The notes under the pieces were generated by a model. That model saw only the letters and a list, made by a program, of their open reading frames with translations, was not told the DNA's origin and searched no databases. A program made the translations under genes and the position numbers. A stretch of DNA of 64,000 bases. Origin: an uncultured Paracoccaceae bacterium. GTDB lineage: Bacteria; Pseudomonadota; Alphaproteobacteria; Rhodobacterales; Rhodobacteraceae. The DNA is taken from positions 496,001 through 560,000 of the forward strand of contig CATOSB010000008.1 in assembly GCA_951812305.1 (NCBI GenBank), written 5' to 3'. Positions 34,694 through 44,600 of this stretch are shown piece after piece; within the stretch, counting starts at the first letter, position 1; each line of letters starts with the position of its first letter.

Positions 34694-34879
34694 ATGCCGC
34701 GGCTGCGGGTTGACGGTCTGCGGCTCGATGCGCTCGACAGCACCGTGCTCCGGGTCGAGTGCACCTGCGGTCATGCGGGTGAGGTTCCTGTCGCGCCTCT
34801 GGTCGAGCGCCATGGCCGCGCGGTGCGGTGTACGCGCTGCAACGAGCGGGCGATCCGCAGGGTTTTTGCGGGCGGCTGA
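34694..34879 (+). CDS. Small zinc-ribbon-like protein
   Basis: A 61-residue protein starting MPRLRVDGLRLDALDSTVLR. Two cysteine pairs, VECTCGHAGEVP and VRCTRCNERAIR, suggest a zinc ribbon. The spacing resembles small plasmid proteins located near relaxase genes. No ribosome site is obvious, so the call rests on the motif and codon use. The function is unknown. Confidence 0.55.
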   Translation: MPRLRVDGLRLDALDSTVLRVECTCGHAGEVPVAPLVERHGRAVRCTRCNERAIRRVFAGG

Positions 34880-35562
34880 ACGGAACGGGTTCGCCGTTGC
34901 CGCCGGAGTGCGGCTGGACACAACCCGCTCCTGGTCTCGCCGGAGAGGGAAGCGCGGCGGTGCCGCGCTTGCAGGGGGATTCGGGTGCGCCGTTCTTCAC
35001 CTTCAAAGCCCCCACCGGGGGCTTTGACCCTTGCGGGCTGGCTTGAACCCCCTGCGGAGCCGCGTCCCCGCCCATCGAGGGCGGGACCACGTCTGCCTCG
35101 ACGCCCGGACACCGATCAGGCGTTGGCGCGGGGTCAGACGGGCCGCGCGGGGGCCGAGCAGGTCCGCGGCGGCTGCCGGGGCCGGATTGCGCGCCGGTCG
35201 CCCGCCTTCGTCGGGCCGCCCTTTACTCCATCCGTCCCCGGCACCCGGCCTTGCCCTTTGCCTGTCCCTGTCGCGCGGCCCTGCGGTGGGGCACACACAC
35301 ACGATCGGGCAGCATACCTTGCAGGTGGCCCTCCAAAGCACCCTCGCGTCAAGGATCACAAAATTTTGCGGCACCCCTCGCGCAAGCGGTCAGGGCGCAC
35401 CAACCGGTGAGCTTGCGCCGGCGTCGCTGTCGCGCGCGGCAAATTTTTGCGCCCGGGCGGGCCCGGCGCCTTTGGCGTCCCTGACCCAAGCGCGCTTTGG
35501 GGGGCGGGGACCTCGCAGGCTGCCCGCAATGGTGCGTGTGGCGATTGCGAGAGGAATATCCC
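34880..35562. other. Long GC-rich intergenic region
   Basis: About 680 bp hold no credible gene. A perfect hairpin with arms CAAAGCCCCC and GGGGGCTTTG around ACC lies at 35004-35026 and could terminate transcription. A CACACACAC run is at 35291. The rest is repetitive GC-rich sequence. It may be regulatory for the SLOG-domain gene. Confidence 0.5.
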
Positions 35563-36459
35563 ATGCTGGATGTATACGAGACCATTGAGACCTTCGGGCT
35601 GTCGGAGAGCCTTGCCGATCTGCCGATCCCCGATGATGATGTTTTGCGCGACCGGATCGTGCGGGAGGCGTTCGAGAGTTTTCTGGGCGGGCTGCAAGGC
35701 ACCGGTCTTCATGGCGAGATTGAACCGCTGGCTCATGGGCTGGCGACGCTGTTCCATCGCCGGAAGGGAGCGATGACCAGTGCCCTTGATCGGGCGACGG
35801 ACACGATCCGGGGTCTGGTGCGGGCCGCTGATGGTTCGGAGGTGCTAGAGATGCAGCTGGAGGAGGCGCAGCGCGTCGCGGAGCAGTCGCGCGACCGGCT
35901 GGACGGGCTGGAGGTGATGGCGGAGGCGGCGGCGCGGTGTTACGAGATCGAGACCGGGCGGGCGTATCTGCCGCCCGCCGGGGACCGCAGCGGCCGGGAT
36001 GCCCGGCAGACGGGGGCGCTCTTTGAGGCGAAGGCCTGGATCGAGGCGCATGAGCGGCAGGAGGCGGAGCGCTTCCGGGTCGAGGGCCGTCCGCTGGCGG
36101 TGGCCGGTGCGCGGGACTGGATGGATCACGCGCGGGTCTGGGATGTGCTCGACCGCTGCCGGACGCGCTACCGTGATGCGCATGGCGAGGAGGTGATCCT
36201 CTATCACAAGGGCGACCGGAAGGGGGTCGATGCGATTGCGTCGGGCTGGGCGCGGTCGCGTCAGGTGGGCCAGGTGGTGTTCCGTCCGAACTGGTCGGGT
36301 TTTGGCAAGCGGGCGGGGTTCCGGGCGATTGATGACATGTTCGCGACCCCGAAGCCGCTTGGGGGCGTTGTGATCTTCGGGGCGACGGGGATTGCGCTCA
36401 ACCTGGCGGAGAAGGCGGAAGCGAAGCGCATCGCGGTGATGCGGGTGCGCGCCGGCTGA
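35563..36459 (+). CDS. DUF2493 protein (YspA-like SLOG fold)
   Basis: A 298-residue protein. The N-terminal part is acidic and helical (MLDVYETIETFGLSESLADL). A C-terminal DUF2493/SLOG Rossmann-like domain is visible from about residue 175: RPLAVAGARDWMDHARVWDV, then ILYHKGDRKGVDAIASGWAR and VGQVVFRPNW. SLOG domains bind nucleotide-derived ligands and occur in several conflict systems, but the plasmid-borne YspA type has no defined role. The GAGAGGA ribosome site precedes the start. Confidence 0.85.
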   Translation: MLDVYETIETFGLSESLADLPIPDDDVLRDRIVREAFESFLGGLQGTGLHGEIEPLAHGLATLFHRRKGAMTSALDRATDTIRGLVRAADGSEVLEMQLEEAQRVAEQSRDRLDGLEVMAEAAARCYEIETGRAYLPPAGDRSGRDARQTGALFEAKAWIEAHERQEAERFRVEGRPLAVAGARDWMDHARVWDVLDRCRTRYRDAHGEEVILYHKGDRKGVDAIASGWARSRQVGQVVFRPNWSGFGKRAGFRAIDDMFATPKPLGGVVIFGATGIALNLAEKAEAKRIAVMRVRAG

Positions 36460-36938
36460 GGCGCTCCGACTGTGGCTCCGGTCCTGCGGGACCGGGGCCG
36501 CTTGCCGCGTGCGGCGGCTTCTGGCCGCCCCCGTCTGCCCCTTCCGATCACCCGGGTCTGCGGTCCCCGCCGGTCTGCATCTGGCCGGTCTGCGGCAGCC
36601 GGTCAGGCGCACGGGGCGTTCCGGGTTGATCCTGCGGGCTGCCCCCGCGGTCTCTGCCCATGTGGTTCCCAAAGAGCACGCCCACCCGGGTGCGGTCGGT
36701 GGTCCAGTCCGCCAGTGACAGGGGCGGTGGGGATGTGCCGTTTGCGCGTCCTGTCCTCCGTGGCTCTGGTTTCTTCGAGATGGGGTGTCGCGGGGCGCGT
36801 CCCCGGGGTGCGGTCGCCTTTGGCTCCCCAAGCGGAAATACGGTTTCCGCAAGCGGACCCTCCGCATTTCAGCTTGCCCCGGGGCCTTTGACGCCCCGCG
36901 CCCTTGCCCCCATCGAAACCAGCGCCACGGAGGACATC
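36460..36938. other. GC-rich intergenic region with small hairpins
   Basis: About 480 bp without a supported gene. Small hairpins occur: CCGGTCC/GGACCGG near 36480 and GCGGAAA/TTTCCGC near 36835. The ribosome site of the next gene (GGAGG) marks the right edge. Confidence 0.45.
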
Positions 36939-37148
36939 ATGGCCAATCACTACACAATCACCGCACCGGTCAAGTCGACGGACGGCAAGACGCGCTACCC
37001 CCGGGTGGGCGTGCTCTTTGAAAACCACAACCGGGAGACCGGCGAGGTGTTCTACACGATCAAGCTCGACTTCCCGGTTGGGGTGACCGAGCTCGTCGCC
37101 TTCCCGCCGAAGCCGAAGGAGAACGGCGAAAACGGCCACACCGAATGA
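36939..37148 (+). CDS. Hypothetical 69-residue plasmid protein
   Basis: A small, mostly beta-strand protein: MANHYTITAPVKSTDGKTRY, PRVGVLFENHNRETGEVFYT and IKLDFPVGVTELVAFPPKPK. The start has a strong ribosome site (CGGAGGACATC). I do not recognise the family. Similar short proteins are typical of Rhodobacterales plasmid backbones. Confidence 0.75.
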   Translation: MANHYTITAPVKSTDGKTRYPRVGVLFENHNRETGEVFYTIKLDFPVGVTELVAFPPKPKENGENGHTE

Positions 37149-37366
37149 GAAGGGGGGTGACGACGGGGCGGCCAGGTGCCGCCCCGACCGGCTTTGCCGG
37201 TTGGCGCGCAGGCGCGCCAGTCCATCACAGGGATGGCGCGGGTCGCAAGGGCGGCGCGTGAGATGTCAACAGGGGAATGACCGGGGGCCGGTGCCGGTGC
37301 CCGGTTGCAGATTGAGAATGGAAGTGCCGCGAGAATGCGGCTATATGAGAGGAAAGGATGTGACCG

Positions 37367-37630
37367 ATGGCACACGCACTGCAAATAGACACACTGGCGT
37401 TTTCGAAGAAGCTGCGCGAGGCGGGGGCCGATGAGAGCCTTGCCGAAGCCATTGTTGAGGGGCTGACCGCAGCGGACACCTCCGAACTGGCGACCAAGGC
37501 TGACGTGGCCGAGGTGAAAACGGAGCTGAAGGCCGAGATCGCCGAGGTGAAGAGTGAGATACTCAAATGGATGTTTGGTGCGATCATCGCGCAGACGGCA
37601 ATCATTCTGGCTGTTGTGAAGCTCTTGTGA
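37367..37630 (+). CDS. CCDC90/DUF1640-like coiled-coil membrane protein
   Basis: An 87-residue protein: FSKKLREAGADESLAEAIVE, then a coiled coil (LATKADVAEVKTELKAEIAE) and one C-terminal transmembrane helix (FGAIIAQTAIILAVVKLL). This layout matches CCDC90/DUF1640 proteins, which occur singly or with toxin-like partners on plasmids. A GC-rich terminator follows at 37659. The function is unknown. Confidence 0.8.
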   Translation: MAHALQIDTLAFSKKLREAGADESLAEAIVEGLTAADTSELATKADVAEVKTELKAEIAEVKSEILKWMFGAIIAQTAIILAVVKLL

Positions 37631-37658
37631 TCCCGCGCCCAAACGCTCACGCCTCCCG

Positions 37659-37685
37659 CGCCGTCCCTTCCGGGGCGGCGTTTTT
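37659..37685 (+). terminator. Rho-independent terminator after CCDC90-like gene
   Basis: Stem CGCCGTCCC with GGGGCGGCG (one G-T pair) around TTCC, followed by TTTTT. Confidence 0.75.
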
Positions 37686-37740
37686 AGTCCCGCGCCCGCC
37701 CGGTTTGCCGCGCGTTCGATCCGGCCAGGGTCGGCCAGTG

Positions 37741-37989
37741 TCAGTCGCGCTCCGGCCCGGTGCAATGGCGATTATGTTCTTCGACCAGTGTTTTGAGATC
37801 GAGGCGTTTGAGCTTGGCGGTCTGGACGAGATCGAGGAGCGCCTTCAGCTCCTGGGTCTCGATGGAGGTAAGCCAGTGCAGATCGTTCTGGCTGATGCGG
37901 TCCAACATCCGCTGCATCATGGGCAAGTGCCCGATCCCGACCTTGCGCTTGTACCGGGAAGGGGGGTCGGATGGTTTTGCTTTCGGCAT
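37741..37989 (-). CDS. Hypothetical 82-residue protein divergent from the relaxase
   Basis: The minus strand reads MPKAKPSDPPSRYKRKVGIG, HLPMMQRMLDRISQNDLHWL, KALLDLVQTAKLKRLDLKTL and VEEHNRHC. It has a basic start and helical body. A GGAACAACCCC stretch precedes the ATG. It is the only gene between the CCDC90-like gene and the relaxase and points away from it. That fits a small relaxosome or regulatory protein next to a transfer origin, but no family was recognised. Confidence 0.6.
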   Translation of the reverse strand: MPKAKPSDPPSRYKRKVGIGHLPMMQRMLDRISQNDLHWLTSIETQELKALLDLVQTAKLKRLDLKTLVEEHNRHCTGPERD

Positions 37990-38663
37990 GGGGTTGTTCC
38001 TTTCGCGTAGCCGGGGTGATGACCTGACGCGGGTTCCGCCAGTCGCGCAGGAAGGCCATCGGGTTTGTGTTTCACCGCGCCGATTCAGTTTGGGCCTGAC
38101 CCTGCCACATCTTGCCGGTCCTGCCAATTCTGCAAAATCTCTGAAAACACCTGATCCGGGGGACCCCGACACTCCCGCAGGATTGCGCCGTTCGGCCAGT
38201 TTCGGCCCCTGCTTTACCCCCGGGCGCTCCGCGATTCGGCCGTCGGTCCCCCGGTTTGCGGTTTTCCCACACGAGCGGAACCGGGGGAATTTCCCCGCGT
38301 CCCCCTGTTCCCCCGCCCCCTGTGGAGGGCTGGACCGTCCAGGAGGGGAACCCCCCGGTTTCCCCTCTTTCCCCCGGGAGGGGAACGGCGCTCCCCCGGG
38401 AGGGGAAGAGGGTTTCCCTCCCAACCTAACCCCTTGTTCCCCTTGAGAGATTGCTGCTCCCCTCCCGGTTTTCCCCTGTTTCCCCTCCCGCTCCCCTCCA
38501 CCCCCACATCTTCCCCTGCGCCGGAAAAGGGCCTCCCGAGGGGAACCCCCGGGGGAAAGGCCCCCAATCCGGGACAACAGGGGAAGCGAAGCGAGCAAAA
38601 GTCAGGAAGGCACGATTACACATCAAAATTTGCCAATTTTGATGTACTCTGTATGCTCCCGGC
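37990..38663. other. Candidate transfer-origin/regulatory region upstream of the relaxase
   Basis: A 674-bp gap between a divergent small gene and the relaxase. From about 38280 to 38560 the plus strand is strikingly C-rich, with repeated CCCCTCCC, CCCCCGGGAGGGGAA and TTCCCC blocks. The minus strand is correspondingly a series of G-runs. A perfect palindrome lies at 38620-38645. MobA/MobL-type relaxases usually nick just upstream of their own gene, so oriT is expected here. The exact nic site cannot be identified. Confidence 0.5.
38620..38645. promoter_or_regulatory. Perfect 11-bp palindrome 18 bp before the relaxase start
   Basis: Left arm ACATCAAAATT at 38620-38630, loop TGCC, and an exactly complementary right arm at 38635-38645. 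It is AT-rich in a region that is otherwise very GC-rich. It could be the hairpin recognised by the relaxase next to nic, or an operator repressing the relaxase gene. Confidence 0.55.
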
Positions 38664-41600
38664 ATGGCGAGCCCGCATTTCAACGTTTCGATCGTGTCCC
38701 GTTCCACCGGGGGAAGTGCGGTTGCGTCGGCCGCATATCGTCATGCGGCGCGGATGCGGTCGGATCTCCGGGGGGAGGTGCGTGACTATTCGGAGAAGGC
38801 GGCGGAGCTTGCGCATTCGGAGCTATCGCTGCCGGAGAATGCGCCTGGCTGGGCGCGCGAGGCGTTCGGGGAGGTGGCGTTCGGGCGGGCGCTTGCGGCG
38901 GTTCTGGCCGAGGCGGGACGGGAGGTTTCGGAAGGGGAGGCGGCACGTCTGGCCTGGGCGCGGGTGAGCCAGGCTTTGTGGAATTCGGTGGAGGAAGCCG
39001 AGGAGCGTCTGAACCGCAAACGTGCAACGGCCCGTCTTGCCCGAAGCCTGACGATTGCGCTTCCGCGGGTGCTGGGTCGTGAGACGCAGATCGAGCTGAT
39101 GCGGGGCTATGTGGCGTCGGCGTTCGCGTCGCGGGGGATGGTCGCGGACTGGGTTATTCACGATAAGGGGGACGGCAATCCGCATGCGCATGTGATGCTG
39201 ACGTTGCGGGATATTGGCGACGAGGACTGGGGTCGCAAGAACCGGGCGTGGAACCGGGCGGATGTTCTGGCGGGCTGGCGAAAGGGCTGGCAGGCGCATG
39301 CCAATCTCGCACTTGAGCGGGCGGGGTTTTCGGAGCGTGTGGATCTGCGGTCGCTGGAAGAGCAGGGGCTTGATCTGGCACCGGAGGGCTACAATCCGCA
39401 TGTGGCCGAACACGCGGAGCGGGTTGGCGATGTGGCGCGGGAGAGGATGCGGTGTTCGGAGGTGCGGGAACGCAACCGGGCGTATCTGGTGGCGCATCCC
39501 GAGCATATCATTGCGGTGGTGCAGATGGGGCAGGCGCAGTTCACGAAGGGCGATCTTCTTGAGGCGCTGGCGGTGCGGCTGGGGGTTGAGGCGGAGGGTC
39601 TGGACCGGACGATGGTTGCGGCGGTGGAGGGGTCGGACGATCTGGTTCCGCTGGTGGCGCGGACGGCGGGAGGCGATCAGCTTTACATCAGCCGGGCGAA
39701 GGCGGAGATGGCGGGTCAGCTGGCGCGGGATGCGACGGCGCTTGCGGAGGGTCGGCTCAAAGCGGGGGTCGTCCCGGAGGATCCGTTCGAGACGGGGACC
39801 GGGCCGGTGCTGGTGGATATTGAACGGGAGGGGGATGATGAAGACGGAAGACATTCTGCGGGTGATGAGGGACGCGGAGGTGCCGGGGGATCCGGACGCG
39901 GAGGAGCCGCTGGACGCGGCGGGGCGGGAGAGCGTGGTTCGGCTGCTGGAGGCGCGCAGGGGCGCGGCCCCTCCGCGGCTGTCGTCCGGGAGGCGCTGAG
40001 CGCGCGGGCGGAGGATCTCTTTCGGTCGGCCTTCGGGGAGCCGGCACGTTCGGGCGCGCGGGAATGGCGGGCGAAGGAGAATGCGGGGCTTGCGATGCAG
40101 ATGCAGGCCCCCCGACGCGGTCTCTGGCACGATCACACGGCGGGGACGGGGGGCGATCTTCTCGATCTCGTGGCGGTGACGTGGTGCGGGCTGGGGTCCG
40201 CGCGGGACGATTTTCCAAAGGTTCTGGAAGAGGCGGCACGGTTCACCGGGGTCGGGGCGATCGGTGAGAGCGATGCGTTCCGGGCGCGGGCGGCAAAGCG
40301 GGCGAAACAGGTTGCGGCGGAAGGGGCGCGGGAGGGCGCGCGCCGCGCCGCGCTGGTCAGGAGGCTGGCGGAGGCGTCCCTGCCGGTAGAGGGCACGCCG
40401 GCGGCGGCTTATCTGGCGTCGCGGGGGATCACCGATCTGCCGGGGGAGGGGATCGGGTATCTGCCGCCGGTTCCGGGGGCGGGTGTTTTGCACCGCGATC
40501 ACGGCGCGCTGGTGGTCTGGGCCAGGGATGATGAGGGCCGCATCCAGGGGGGTCAGCGCATTCTGATCGACGCGGAGGGGGGCAAGGCTGCGGTGGAGAT
40601 CGCCAAGCCGTCATTCGGGGCGATCGCCGGTCTGCCCGCGCGGTTACCGGCGCGGGCGGCCATGGAGGGAGAGGGCTGGAATGCGCCGGGCACGCCCGGT
40701 TCAGCACCGGACCCACTGATCATAGCCGAGGGGCCCGAGAGCGCTTTGTCGATTTGGGCGGCGACGGGGTGCGAGACCTGGGCGGTGTTCGGGGTGTCGG
40801 GGTGGAAGAGCGCGCCGGTTCCGTTGGACCGCGAGGTGATCCTTGCGCCGGACCGGGATGCGGCCGACAGCCCGGCGGGGCGGGCGTTTCGGGCGGCGGT
40901 GGCGCATCATCTGGGCCGGGGCTGTCGGCTGAGGGTTGCGGTGGCCCCGGAGGAGACGGACTCGAAGCGGGATCTGAACGATACGCATCGCCGCGCGGGG
41001 GCGGAGGCGGTGCGCGCGGCGATTGCGGCGGCCCGGGAGGTGGTGCGCTGGCTTCCGGGCGAACTGAATGCGGGTCAGCGGGACGCGGCGGAGGCGATGC
41101 TCGGGCCGGACCGGCTGACGCTGGTGAAGGGCCATGCGGGGACGGGCAAGACCTTCACGCTGGGGGCGGTGGCTGAGGCGTGGCAGTCGCGCGGGGTACG
41201 GGTTCTTGCGGGGGCGCCGTCGGCGAAGGCGACGCAGGCGCTCGGGGAAATCGCCGGGATCGAGGCGGCGACGCTGGCGGCGTGGGAATCGCGGTGGGCG
41301 CGCGGCGAGGCGCAGATGGACGGCCCGTTCGTGTTCCTCATGGACGAGGCGGGGATGGTGGGTCTCGGGCAATGGTCGCGGATCGGGGCGCGGGTGGCGG
41401 CGCTGGGGGGCAAGCTGATCGCGGTGGGCGATCCCGACCAGTTGCAGCCGGTGTCGGATCTGTCGGGCTGGCAGGCGGCGGAACGCGAGGCGGGTGCGGT
41501 GCCGGTGATGGACATGGTGATCCGGCAGAAGGATGCGGAAGACCGGACCGCGGTTGCGGGTCTGGCGCGCGGCGGGTCGGAGCGTGTGGCGGGCTTGCGG

Positions 41601-44600
41601 CATTTCATGGGGGCGGTGGAGCCGCTGCCGCCATCGCCGGAGGTGGCCCGGCTCTGGGAGGGGTCGCGTGCGTCCGGGGAGACCTGCCTCGCGGTGGCGC
41701 CGTCGAACCCGGAGGTCTGGGCGCTGAACGATGCGCTGCGCGCGGTGGAGATCGGGCGGGGCTGGATTGACACCGGCCACACGGAGACGATCCACATCCG
41801 CCGCTGGCAGGGCGAGGGCAAGACCCGCCGGAGCGAGGTGGTGACGATTCCGGTGGCGCCGGGGGACCGGGTGATGCTGATGCGGGAGAATGACGAGGAT
41901 GGGATCGCGGCGAATTCTTTGGGCACGATTGCGGCGGTGAGCCATGCGGGTCTTTCGGTGCGTTTCGACGGGATGGCGGATCCGGTGATCTTCGCAACGT
42001 CCGGGGTTCTGGATATCGATTACGGTTATGCGGCGACGGGTTGGCGGGCGCGGGGCATGGCGGTGGATCATGCGCTGGTGACGAAGACGGCGCGGAGCCA
42101 CAGGCCGTCGAAGGCGGGTCGTGTGACGGAGATCGATCCGCCGGATGCGGTGGACGGGATCGCGGCGGCCTGGGCGGCAGACATGGGCCTTCGGCCGGAG
42201 GCCGGCCGGATCGCGCTGGCGGCGACCAATGCCGATGTGCGGGCGCTCAACGATGCGATCCGGGCGCGGCTGCGGGCGCCGGAGGGTGCGGCCGGGGAGG
42301 ATCCACTGACGTACCAGCCCGACGGGATGCGGATTGTGATCGAGCGCGTGGACCGCTCAGGGGTGGGCTCGCGGCAGCGGGTGGAGATTGTGCTTTCGCC
42401 AGGGGACCGGGTGATGCTGACGCGGCCTTTGCCGGAGTTCGATCTGCCGCGCTCGGGGTTCGGGACGGTTCTGTCGGTGGGCCCGGGGCGGTTGAGGCTG
42501 GCGATGGACGGGCGTGAGGCCCCGGTGGAGATCGATCCGACCGCGTTTCCGCATCTCGATTACGGCTATGCGGCGACGGTGCACAAGTCGCAGGGCATGA
42601 CGGTGGACGAGAGCTACGTGCTGCCGCACCGGCGGATGGACTGTCACAGCGTCTATGTGGCGCTCAGCCGGCATCGTGAGCGGGTGAGGGTGTTCGCGCG
42701 GTCGGGGCATCTGGACCGGGCGGAGCAGCTGATCGATCTGGGCCAGCGCTCTCCGGACGCGGTGGCGGAGGCGCCGCGTCGGCGGGGTATCCGGTCGATG
42801 GTGCCGCTTCCGGCGAGGGATATTCTCGAACGGCGTCCGGACTGGACCGGACCGGGGCATGTCGTGCGGGCGGGTGATTTTGCGGGCGATCGGCATCTCA
42901 TGTCGGTGGGCACCCGGATCGCGGGGCTGCTGGCGGCCGATCATGCCGGGGACGATCCGCTGCTGGTGGCGGGGGAGGACCCCGGGGATTATACGCGTGA
43001 GCCGACACGGGTGATCGACGATCTGGTCCGGCGCAATGGTGTGATCCGTGCGGAGGAGGTGGCGGGGGTTCTGGCGCGCCAGGTCTCCGATCCCGAGACC
43101 TTTCTGCGGCTCTTCCGCGAGGCGATGGCGCATAAGGATCTGGTCTCGCTGCCGGCGTCCCGGTCGCTGCCGGGGTCCCGGTCGGTGGAGGGCGGGGACG
43201 ATGCGGCGCGCGATGAACCCTGGGTCTACACGACCGGGGGGCAGCTCGGGGCGGAGCTTGCGGCGCTGGACCGGGGGATGCGGCTGGCGGCGGCTGATCC
43301 GGGTGGAGCTGAAACAGGTGACGTTCTGCCGGAGGCTGAGCCACAGATGCCTGACACCCCCGATCTTTCCGGGGATCAGCGGCGCGCGGTGGCCCATGCG
43401 CAGGGCGCGGGGGGCGTGAGGATCATCGAGGGACCTGCGGGGAGCGGCAAGACACGGGTTGCGGCGGCGCTGGCGCGGGCCGAGCGGGAAGCGGGGCGGG
43501 TTGTCACGGTGGTGGCGCCGACGGCGGCGCTGGCGGCGGAAGGGGTCGAGGCGATCACGCCGGGCGCGTTCTTCTCCGATCCGGTCTTGCCGAAAGAGGC
43601 GGGCAGCCCCGCACGGGTGGTTATTCTCGACGATGCGCAGGGTCTCGGGATCGATCACGCAGAGGTGATGATGGCGCGGTGTCAGGGCATGGGGGCGAAG
43701 CTGGTGGCGCTGGTGAACCCCGAGCGGCGGGGCGTACCGGTGTTCCGGACGCTGGGCGACCGGATCGGGAGGGCACGCCTGACAGGCCTTCATGGGGTGT
43801 CAGGGCCGCATCGGGAGATCGCGGAGGGTCTGCGCGCGGGCGGCGGGGACGCGGAACGGGCGCTGCGGTCCCTGGCGGACCGCGGTCATCTCACTGCGAC
43901 GGGCACAGCGGAGGCGGCGCTCGGGGCGGTGGCGAAGGCCTATGTGTCGGACCGGAGTTCCGACCGTCTGGCGCTGGCCTGGAGCCGGGCGGATGCGGAT
44001 CGGCTGACGGAGGCGATCCGGGCGCGGCTCGATGCGACCGATCCGGGCCGCGCGGCGTTTGTGGCGGCAGAGCATGGCGGGCTCAAGGGTCTGAAGCCCG
44101 GGGACATCGTCCGGTTCCCGGCCGCGGGGGCTTATGGCCGGCCCTCGGTGGCGGGCAAGGCGGGAAGCAATTTGCCGGCGGAACAGGGGGCTCCGATCCG
44201 GCGGGGGGATGTGGCCGAGGTTCTGGGCGCTGCGGAGGGCGGCGGTCTCCGGCTGCGGCTCACGGGAGTGGATGGCACGCGGGAGATCGCGGTGGCGCCG
44301 GAGGGTCCGGGGACGGCCTCACGCTCCCTGCCTCCCTGGCGGTTCGCGTTTGCCTCCACCATCGCGGCGGCCTCGGGGCGGCGGCACGAGAGTGTGCATG
44401 TGCTTTTGAGCCCGGCCATGGACCGGGAGGTGGTGAGTACGGCGGCGCTGGTGTCGCGGGCGCGGGTCAGCATGGCGCTGCCGGTGGATCCCGCCCGTCT
44501 CGATGCGGCGCTCGCCAAACTGGCGGCACGGGAGCGTTTGCCGCGCTCGGTGCTCGATCACGGCTTTGACCCGGGCCGGGCGGCGGAGGCGGCGGGCCGG

